Shown one piece after another: positions 55,865 to 64,000 of a DNA stretch of 64,000 nucleotides; positions within the stretch are counted from its first letter, which is position 1; each line of letters starts with the position of its first letter. Source of the stretch: Eumeta japonica. Its lineage: Eukaryota > Arthropoda > Insecta > Lepidoptera > Psychidae. The position numbers and the translations under genes were made by a program. A model generated the notes under the pieces. The model searched no databases, was not told where the DNA came from, and worked only from the letters and a program-made list of their open reading frames with translations. The stretch spans positions 310,001-374,000 of the forward strand of contig BGZK01000101.1 in the NCBI GenBank assembly GCA_005406025.1. Reading direction: 5' to 3'.

Positions 55865-58165
55865 AAATTGGTTTATACTTACGATAAAGGTTATTTATGC
55901 TAACGCAGAATATTTTGAGAAACAATAATTGTATTTTTTTTGTCATTAATTCTAGAAATTTTCAGTAAGCACTCTCTCAAGTGATATACAGTGTCGAATA
56001 CTAAGAATATACGATAATACAAAGTGGGATAGTGGAGAAGAAGTCATCCTTTTTCCAGGATAACTGTAAGGTCGTAGGGTACTAGACTCTTTGTGTTAAA
56101 AATTATACATATTTTAGGCCGCTTGGTCATATACGTACAAAAGTTCAAAAACTTATATATGAATATACACGTTAAGTATTACTAATTCAAACTTAAAACA
56201 TGATTTAGGTAATACTTTTTGGCTTAGTGATCGAAAGTTAAGAAAAAACAATTTTTTTTTTCGAGATTTTCCAAAATATACTCACTAGCCCAAAATTAGT
56301 TCAAATACTCAGAAAATATAAATAGATTGATACTCTTTTACAAACACTTATATACTTACCTCAAGACAGCATCGTAAGAACAGATTAGCGTATAAAACCT
56401 CAAAACATCAAGAGTTGATAAAAATTCGATTTTGAAAATCGACCTGAAAACAATTACTTTCGGAATTATTTTAGTTTTCTTAATAGGAAGTTAAGGTTAA
56501 AAAAATGTTCTTTTCAAATCATTTTCAAACTTTACAACGGAATTTTTCAAAAACTAAACAGGTTTGTTTCTACTGATATTGCATTTAATGTTAAACACTA
56601 TTAATCTCGGTTAAATTTTTTGAGAGGTAAATTTCCAAAATTATGTTTTTGTTTGCAATATTTTTTTATATTTTTCGAAAAACGATATACAAATCAAATA
56701 GATTTTCGCCTTTAAGAAGCAGCATCGTACGTACTGAGATTATTGAAATCGGCTGAATTGATCGGAACATATCATTCTCGCAAATTTAAAAACAAAACTT
56801 TTTTTCTAACTGAAATTTTTCGCCTTATTCATTCCTAACGTTTCAATACTTTTTGAACTCAAAAAAATTCAACGAACGCCGAAATTCCTTTTATATGTGT
56901 TGCTCCGTTCAAAAGACATATTTGACAAAATATTTAAAATATAACAATTTTAAATTTTTGTGCTCTAATTATTTGAAAGATTACGCTGTTAATTATAATC
57001 TCAGAAGCATGAGCAATAATATTTTTGCGTGATTTTCAATATCGTATACATTATCGCACAAAACAATACAGCAAATTACAGGGTTGACCTGTAGGCAGAA
57101 CGGTCGAATTTTTTTTTTAGATTAAACCCTGGAACGTTAACTATAGCATGGCGCTTTTTACTAGCAAAGTGTACAGGTTTTGTCCGCCTATCGATGTACA
57201 GCGGTCTCGTATCCATACAATTCTTATTTCCATTAAACGGGCATCCTATTCTTTATCCCGGCTGAAATATTGGCAACCCTCTGTCGCCCTTCACCCGCGT
57301 CAGGGCACGCCTTACATTCCTTAACAAATTCTATTCCGAAGTTTGAATAATGACATCGTTTAAATTGAAAAGTGAAAATGAAAATATTCACAAGATAAAT
57401 ACATTATTTAAACTATTGCCTGAAGGTTTTAAATAGTTCCCGGATGCATAAAAAAAAAAACAACTAAAAATCTCACTTTTTGGATTAGAGTATCTATTTT
57501 ATTTTAAATTAATGGTATAATAAAAACTTATGGACGACAATCATAATACATATCAATAAGTCTTTAATTCACATCAACAAATGACATACTTGATTTCCGA
57601 AAACAACTTAATAATAAAGCACTTAAATAAAACCTATATTAACTTATCAACATCTTATACCGAATGTCCGTACAGACAAAATGGCCACCGAAATCTACCG
57701 AAAATACAAATTAGTAGACATGTCTGATACGACAGTACTGTATGTTATATATTATATTAGTCCTTATATATATATTAGAGCTTAATGAACCTCGGCGACC
57801 CACTGAACAAACATCACTACATACTGGTGTCATGTTTAAGTGTACAGCAAGCACGTCTCGACCAAATCCTGTTGAGGACCTTGTATTAATACTCATATAA
57901 AGGAGATGCAGTGTTCTCAGGAAATTTGTATGCATGTATATTGCTACGATATGACCTCATCGAGGTTCGAGGATTGAAATAGGATGTAAGTAAACACTCT
58001 TAAAAATTAAACACTGAAATATAGAAATGCACCGCGTGATCATTATTACAGTTTTACTTAATCGCAATTAAATATGAAAACAACGATCGTTGAGTGAAAA
58101 TTAACTCGTGAGCGCTCGAATCGCCGTAACCAATCGATATACGTAGATACGTAAACAACCTTCAG
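55865..58165. other. AT-rich non-coding stretch with faint internal repetition
   Basis: Between about 56200 and 56960, similar T-rich sentences recur ('AGACAGCATCGTAAGAACAG' and 'AGAAGCAGCATCGTACGTAC', about 340 bp apart), suggesting very old tandem repeats like those at 17 kb. No gene. Confidence 0.35.
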
Positions 58166-58171
58166 CGCATT

Positions 58172-58870
58172 TCAAAATAAATGTAGGGTTTCTAATGTAA
58201 AAACGTGGTTTTTTTTCCCACGTATGTCAACTTCGCTGAGTCTGGTTTTACGGTCACTCATTTTTTCGGACGATTTTATATTTCTTTTGACATATACCAG
58301 CTTTTTGTATATGTATTGCAATAGTACAGTTAAAATATTATTTTCTTTAAATTTTTCTCTAAGAGATGCTGTCGGCCTCGAGTTATAAGCTGGCACGTAT
58401 AACCCGTTTCTGCAGCTCAAAAATTGTGTTTATATCGGCTTCATGGCCCCATAATAAAATTTGATAGGTCATGAGACTATGAAAGGAACTAAAATAAATT
58501 AATCTTGCGATGCTTTCATTTGAAAGCCACTGAATTCTTTTGACTGCGTATGCTGCAGAACTAATGTTTTTCGTCGATTTCGTTGTATGTAAGTCCACCG
58601 TAACTTAGTTTCTCAAGTCAGACCAAGAAATAGGGTCGTGTCCACAATATCCAGTGTCTCGTCCCTGAATGCTACTTTTGTGTCGACCACTTTAGTATTA
58701 GACACCGAAAATTTAATTATTTTTGTTTTTGTTTCATTGAGCAAAAGATTGCTAATTGTAAACCACTCGACTACGTTTGAAATAGAATTATTTACTTCGT
58801 CAAAATCTGCTTGTTGTCTATTGACCTTCAAAAGCAAGGAAATATCATCAGAAAACAGTACAATGTGTTA
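58172..58870 (-). pseudogene. Jockey-like non-LTR retrotransposon RT relic
   Basis: On the minus strand VFSDDISLLLKVNRQQADF is a degenerate form of the catalytic RT motif (F.DD). It is followed by NNSISNVVEWFTISNLLLNE, TKTKIIKFSVSNTKVVDTKV and VDTTLFLGLT, typical of the fingers/palm and thumb region of Jockey-type elements. After frameshifts come RIQWLSNESIARLIYFSSFH, QILLWGHEADINTIFELQKR and VIRAS, then SLREKFKENNILTVLLQYIY and KKLVYVKRNI near the 3' end. The frame is broken at least three times. The 5' part (endonuclease, fingers) is absent, as expected of a 5'-truncated insertion. No 3' poly-A or target duplication was identified. Confidence 0.8.
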
Positions 58871-58954
58871 CTATAAAGCATGTATATACTTTATAGTTAA
58901 ACATCTGATAACAAAAACCGCTGAAGTATCGGTTGGACTGGCGCCTGACCTTCC

Positions 58955-59040
58955 GAGCTAATAGAAAAAAAAAAAAAAAATTTTTTCAATTAGTTCACTA
59001 TATAAAAAACAAGTGTGTAATACGGAACCCTCAGTACTTG
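58955..59040 (+). repeat. Stub of 'CGGAACCCTC' repeat end
   Basis: A poly-A/poly-T stretch followed by 'GTAATACGGAACCCTCAGTA' looks like the right end of the large dispersed family. Confidence 0.35.
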
Positions 59041-59055
59041 AATTCAATTCGCGAT

Positions 59056-59540
59056 TTAATAGAATAACTGAATATTAAAAACGGCAGGCGAGATATACAA
59101 TCTACAAAATCTTGAAGTAAGTTGCGTGATACAGCAACCCACGTGTATTGATTCAGGGGCCTTCCCGTGACCCTCGATAAAAGCCGGTGAGTTCAGATAC
59201 GTTTGTCGGCCTCGCTTTGGTGCTTTAGTTTCCGCGTTCAACGTAAGAGGTAAGAATGTCGATCATTTATCTCCGAGCCAGCGAGTGGCGGGAGAAAAGT
59301 CAACCTCTTCACTCCGCGAACACCGTACTATCCGAACAGAAGTGTCTCATATAAAAGAGGCAATGGAAACCGAACGAATGTGTCTGGATTCATACGAAAA
59401 ATATCGGACGACGAAATTTACTAATAAAATGAGTCAGTTGACGGGTAGAAAAACACTGTTTTTGTTATACAAATTATTTCGCGTATGCATAGACAACACA
59501 AGCTTCTTTACAAATGTGGGATCATGGATAAAATATTAAC
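59056..59540. other. Segment with opposite-strand ORFs and splice-donor-like sites
   Basis: The minus-strand ORF 59056-59241 and plus-strand ORF 59285-59539 (GTG start; MAGEKSTSSLREHRTIRTEV) are unrecognised. GTGAGTTC (59187) and GTAAGAAT (59250) are donor-like. Coding potential is weak. Confidence 0.2.
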
Positions 59541-59544
59541 ATTA

Positions 59545-60255
59545 TTGTATTTTAATAACTTTCCAATAGTAACGATATGGATAGAAAATAGTCATGGATA
59601 GAGTTACATTGCTTTAACATGATTGTATTTTAATAACTTTCCAATAGTTACGTTTTCGACGGTACCTTCTCGGAAATGTAAGCTTTCGCCTACAATTACG
59701 CCCGATTGGACTAAAATTATCCATCGTCATTTTATTTAGTGCCCTGTTTAAGACATGATCTTGACGGCCGCACTATTCTCGATTTGCATTTGGATTCCAC
59801 TGTCTGTTTCGATCTCGATACGATTTTCGATACAGATCTCTGTTTGTTGTTACTGATTTTTATTACTGAGCACTGCAGTCTTTAAATAGATTGTCAAGAA
59901 ATTTGTCAAATACTGAAAAAGTCAAATTACATTGTCCCTATATCACTCATGGGTAGTGCTATTCCAATTTTGTCACTGAAATAATATTCAGAATTGCTTC
60001 AGCGTTTACACTTTTCATATGAACAAACAAATCTTAACTTAACTAGCTTCTTTTTTATATAATGCTTTTCTTTAGTTTTTACATTTGAGCATTGAAAATG
60101 CTTTGTCTATAGCTTCAGTACCCGTTTTCGATAAAAGTGCGACAGGGTCTAACGTCCTCGATTACAAAGATAGTGGAATGAAAATGCGTTATTGGAAGAG
60201 CTAAGATAATATAAAAAAAATCAGAAAACTGTTAATAATATAACTTATTTAGAAT
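59545..60255. other. Non-coding stretch with a short duplication
   Basis: 'TGTATTTTAATAACTTTCCA' occurs at 59545 and again at about 59624, an ~80-bp direct repeat. Words like 'GTTTCGATCTCGATACGATT' (about 59807) recall the hexamer-like segments. Confidence 0.5.
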
Positions 60256-60259
60256 CAAA

Positions 60260-60803
60260 ATGATATACAAATTTTCGACCTATTTTTTTGAAATCTTCAA
60301 CAAAAGAAACTTTTCAACTAAGAAATTTAAATTACTCAAAAACCAAAAACTTATTAAAAATATGACATATAATCCACTCGGTAAATATAATCTATCATTT
60401 TCGCCTAGTCATAAAAGTCGGTGGATATTTAATGGTACTTTTGTGGTGACTTATGAAGTTACTTTTTAGAAATATTTTTAACGGCAGATTGCACTCGCGT
60501 ACTATTTCACAAAAGGTTATATGTACAATAGAAGTTTACGATATGCATAATTTTGATTACAAGATTAATCCAAAGTTGCAAAATTGGCATAGCTCATATG
60601 ATGCACAATACGTAACTGGTAGCGCGTTACGTTTGCTTTTAATTTTGGCCGCTATGGCATATGGTAGTTGTCATAGTTACGTCCAAATATTACAATATTT
60701 CATTAATAATAATTTTTATTTAACAATAATAATATTTAAAAATGTTTTTTCAACTTCTTTAATAGGGGGCTCCATTTTTAACGAAAATGCGAATTCGATC
60801 TGA
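60260..60803 (+). CDS. Two overlapping, unrecognised ORFs (69 and 116 codons); possible decayed gene
   Basis: ORF 60260-60469 ends KSRWIFNGTFVVTYEVTF. ORF 60453-60803, in another frame, begins MKLLFRNIFNGRLHSRTISQ and holds KVICTIEVYDMHNFDYKINP, KLQNWHSSYDAQYVTGSALR and LLLILAAMAYGSCHSYVQIL. The second stretch contains a polar, aromatic-rich segment followed by a hydrophobic ~16-residue segment, unlike random AT-rich ORFs. The overlap by 17 bp suggests one frame broken by a frameshift, but no family is recognised. It ends in AT-rich, poly-Asn/Ile sequence. Alternatives are an unrecognised transposon ORF or chance. Confidence 0.25.
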
Positions 60804-60804
60804 T

Positions 60805-61315
60805 ATCATGAACTTTAAATTTAGATACAACGAGTGACTAAGGTGTCCAAAGATGCGTATGAACAGACTATATGAGGGTGAAAAAAAATTATTACAGAAA
60901 TCGCAAAAAACAATAAAAACGTTTTTTTTTTGTGGTTTCTAAAGGTCATTTTCATGAAAATTGTATAGTTCTTTTTATAAGTTTCTGATTTTTATAATAT
61001 ATTGACGACGATTGGCTCAACCTCTAGAGCGCAATTTTCATTTTTCCAAAACAATGAAAATATTCGGATTTATAATTTGCTTAAAATCGGCCGTTTCACG
61101 TCTTATGACTGGAGTTGAATGTGAACGATAATGTATGTATTGGTTTATAATAACTAAACACGTTGTCAACATGCTTATATTAGCTTTAGTTATGTGTATG
61201 TGTGTATAGATCTATTTAGTAGAATCTTCTTTTTGTTGTATCATCCTAAAACTTTGCAATCATGCATTGTTCTGACCTCAATACAATAATAAAATATCAT
61301 TGAAGTGGTCTAGCG
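60805..61315. other. AT-rich non-coding stretch
   Basis: Nothing recognised. Confidence 0.5.
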
Positions 61316-61319
61316 ATGG

Positions 61320-62085
61320 AACCTAAAGGTAGGCACAGAAACTCTATAATAAAATAATATATCATGGCTGTCTTCAAGCTTGTTGGAAATTTATTGATGT
61401 GTATTCTAGCAATAAACGCTTTTCAGGGTATGATGATGCAGCCGATAGATAAGCACTAAATATAGGCACTAACACTCCATAACAGAACGACGTATGTTAA
61501 CTGTGTTTAAGCTCTTTGGAATTATCTTAAAATGCTCTTTGGCCATGATAAGCTTTTAGAGTCTAATTATAGAGCCGGAACATTGATCCTGGAATTTCGT
61601 TACGAACTTGATAAGAAATTGGAGAGCGGAACAATGTATTCTAGTCATGTTTGGGTTTTTGAAATTGTCTTGAGATGCATTCACTCAACTTGAGGTGATT
61701 GGTTTTTACGGTCTGGTTATAGAACTGGAAACTGTGATATTGGAACTCCTTAACGTACCAACGTGTCCTGGTTATTTTTAGGTTTAATGGAAATGGCGTG
61801 GGATATACTTTGGACATGATTCATTTTAGAATCTTATGAGTAAATCTATGAGGTTGGCACTGTAAGTCAAAAGTGGTACGACGTATTTTGGCAGTGTTTG
61901 GGCTTTTGTTAGATTTATTTCGAAATGTACTCTAACCATTAATCTTTTGAAAATATGATGACAGGTATACAAGGTAAGCACTGAAACTCTATAACGGAAC
62001 AACGTACTTTACGCGTGTGTGCGTTTACTGGAATTGTCTTAAGGTTTAATTTGGCAATGATCAATTTTCAGCACCTCACGGCGGA
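61320..62085 (+). repeat. Decayed tandem array, six units of ~120-150 bp
   Basis: Units can be aligned from anchors at about 61341 (ACTCTATAATAAAATAATAT), 61471 (AACACTCCATAACAGAACGA), 61591 (GGAATTTCGTTACGAACTTG), 61741 (GGAACTCCTTAACGTACC), 61863 (AAGTGGTACGACGTATTTTG) and 61984 (AACTCTATAACGGAACAACG). Each runs on through 'GTGTTT.GGCT.TTTGGAATTGTCTTAA' and 'GATAAGCTTTTAGAATCT.ATGATAG'-like sequence. Divergence is high and no frame is kept. An old minisatellite or satellite remnant. Confidence 0.75.
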
Positions 62086-62089
62086 ATCG

Positions 62090-62833
62090 TAATCCTTCCC
62101 TCGATCCTCTATTACGGAGGTATTTATCTGCCAATAAAATTACAAATACTTCTAAAGTGGCCAATTTTTTTCATTATTTCAGTAAAAAGTAAAAAAAAAA
62201 AGGACTAGTTTAAGAAAAAAACTAAGAGAAACAAACCTTTACGAATAGAAACTGAGTTGCTAAATAGAAAATAATTATTGAACTTATTCTTTTCCTGAAG
62301 GAACCTGTGTAACCACGTTATTACTAAATTATGATATTTAAGTACAAAGCGTGGGGCGCTTTTCCTCAAAAATGTGTAGAAAGGTTTAATTTCTTAGCGC
62401 CACTCGCTCATACATTCAAATAACAAACTGAATAAAAACATGGTTTATACATTCAAGCTCTTTCGGAAAAGAGAAAGAGAGCATAGCTTAAATAATTATT
62501 TTCTCGTTTTCTGTACAGTAACCACCTATTTATTATATAAAAACGTATTTTTTTAGTTCTTGCAAGGGATATATATGAACAGATTTATTTTGGAATTATC
62601 AATAATATAAAAAATAATTTTCCATTTATTTACATTTAGCAAATAAATATTATTTTGATGATGATTTTTGTTTTTCTTTCTTTTGTTCTTAACTCCATTT
62701 TTAATGTAACCGAAGATCTTGTAGAGCACGAGATCTGTACCTTTTTTTATATATCTATTGTAATTAAATTTATATTTTTTAAATTTTAATTTAAAATTAA
62801 TACCTTTAAACGAGCAGTTTTTGTATGTATATA
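62090..62833. other. AT-rich non-coding stretch
   Basis: The minus-strand ORF 62553-62882 (109 codons; Lys/Asn/Ile-rich) is low-complexity and crosses the mariner boundary, so it is not a gene. Confidence 0.5.
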
Positions 62834-64000
62834 TTAGGAGTACAAATAAGTTTCCGCCGTTTTGAGATAGATGGTTTGGCATGAGGCTTACGTTAAAATT
62901 CGCAGATGATAACCAGCTTGAAAATTAGGTTCCTCATCTCAGAACATCACAACCCTTTCATATTATAAACTTCACATTAGCATCATATACTTTTTTATCT
63001 AAAAATGTCTAAACTTAAGCCAAATAAGCGTCATTTGCGGGAACTTTTAATTAACTTGTTTAATTTAAAAAAATCTGCAGCTGTGGCACATCAATTGCTA
63101 GTAAAAGCAAATAATGAGGTTGCCTTGAGTGAGAGAACGTGTAGTGAGTGGTTTCAAAAGTTTAAAAACCGTGATTTTGACATAGAAGACAAAGATCGCA
63201 GTGGAAGGCCAAAAATTTATGAGGATGCAGAATTGGAGGAATTATTGGAGGAAGATTCGTCTCAAACACAAAAGGAACTTGCACTTACTTGAGTCATTTT
63301 AAGTCACTCAGCAAGCAGTCTCGCGTCGTTTAAACATCGCATGATTCATAAACAAGGTAATTGGGCTCCATACGAATTAAAGCCGAGTGATGTTGAACAC
63401 GATTATGCATAAGTGAAATGTTGCTAGCTAGACACGAAAAAAAAAAGTGTTTTACATCGAATCGTCACTGGTGATGAAAAGTGGATACATTATGATAATC
63501 CAAAAAGAAGAAAATCAGCTGGGTGTGGTGTATTAAGAATTGCTTAATCCAAGCAAAACAATCACAGAAACTCTATACCGAACACAATTGATGAGATTAA
63601 ATCGAGCTCTGAAGGAAAATGCCCTCGATGCTACTCCAGACACGACGAAATTATTCTTCTACATGGTAATGCTCGTCCGCATGTAGCGGTTCCGGTGAAA
63701 AACTATTTGAAAACACTTGATTGTGAAGTACTACCCCACCCGCCGTATTCACCAGACATTGCGCCGTCCGACTGTCATCTGTTCCAGTCAATGGCACATG
63801 CTCTGTCAGAGCAGCGGTTCACATTATATGAAAATACCAAACGTTGGGGTGATTCGCGGATAGCCTCAAAGGATAAGGAATTCTTTAGACTTGGAATACG
63901 AACGCTGCCTGAAAGATGGAAAAAAGTAGTTGCTAGTGATGAACAATACTTCGATTAAAATTAAATTACTGTTTTTTCATAAAAAACATTATTTTATTGA
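62834..64000 (+). mobile_element. Mariner transposon, left TIR present, right end beyond the window
   Basis: The left terminal inverted repeat starts TTAGGAGTACAAATAAGTTT then CCGCCGTTTTGAGATAG, directly after a TA (62832-62833), the mariner target dinucleotide. About 170 bp of leader precede the transposase start at 63005. The coding relic ends with TAA at about 63956 and the window stops before the right inverted repeat. The element is therefore at least 1167 bp, near full length for the family. Confidence 0.9.
63005..63958 (+). pseudogene. Mariner transposase, inactivated (DDD34D family)
   Basis: The N-terminal DNA-binding part is intact for 95 codons: HLRELLINLFNLKKSAAVAH, then ERTCSEWFQKFKNRDFDIED, KDRSGRPKIY. 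A TGA then stops the frame after KELALT (about 63290). Further on, in other frames, QGNWAPYELKPSDVE, RIVTGDEKWIHYDNPKRRKS (first catalytic Asp present), an internal deletion, LLHGNARPHVAVPVKNYL, PHPPYSPDIAPSDCHLF (third Asp) and ERWKKVVASDEQYFD can be read. The second catalytic Asp, HDN in the family, is HGN here. It is 34 residues before the PSD aspartate, the mariner spacing. The deletion removes part of the catalytic core between KRRKS and the 'SK.ITE' segment. It cannot make active enzyme. Confidence 0.9.

Noticed and set aside
59176..59260. Promoter with GATAAAAG and a TCAG initiator
   Set aside because: The two motifs are only about 18 bp apart, too close for a TATA/initiator pair.
62553..62882. 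109-codon minus-strand ORF
   Set aside because: Lys/Asn/Ile-rich low complexity, and it runs across the left boundary of the mariner element.

Overview
The window looks like non-coding DNA from a moth or butterfly (Lepidoptera). It is AT-rich, and stop codons break every frame. I could find no intact host gene. The lepidopteran assignment rests on the repeats: a tRNA-derived SINE, the 'GGGTTCCG...TGCTCTTGGCC' repeat family, tails of the 'AACGGCTTAACCGATTTTGATGAAAC' type, ACAGACAGACAG-tailed units and mariner relics. I recognise these as typical of lepidopteran genomes from memory, not from a search. The setting is probably a long intron or an intergenic stretch. Short GC-rich islands recur through it and could be cis-regulatory or conserved non-coding DNA.

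Layout. 0-11 kb holds a reverse-oriented dispersed repeat (1-435), an unrecognised 123-codon ORF (582-953, -), a 373-bp foldback MITE (5173-5545), a hAT-type MITE with a near-perfect 8-bp target duplication (6314-6498), and a composite repeat locus (9465-10930) built around six copies of a 120-bp unit. 11-25 kb holds GC islands, degenerate hexamer-rich segments, a decayed tandem array (17.2-17.9 kb), a possible mariner scrap (18.1-18.4 kb) and two copies of a large dispersed family. 26-34 kb holds three more copies of that family, a SINE, one candidate exon on the minus strand and a decayed ACAGACAG-linked tandem array. 36-50 kb holds two relics of one LINE family (one fuses its endonuclease start to its RT/C-terminal part), GC islands, a 131-bp hairpin, a possible small secreted ORF and two further MITEs. 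52-64 kb holds two other LINE relics, a mariner fragment, an unrecognised ORF pair, a six-unit ancient tandem array (61.3-62.1 kb) and, at the right edge, a mariner with a visible left terminal inverted repeat and a dead transposase gene cut off by the window end.

Nothing here forms a pathway. The story is waves of transposon insertion and decay around a few islands that may be under selection. The points most worth checking are the 120-bp array grown from a dispersed repeat, the paired octamer-containing GC islands (14.7 and 21.1 kb), the 43.9-kb hairpin, the 28998-29128 candidate exon and the unrecognised ORFs at 0.6, 43.5 and 60.3-60.8 kb. Most repeat boundaries are estimates by eye.
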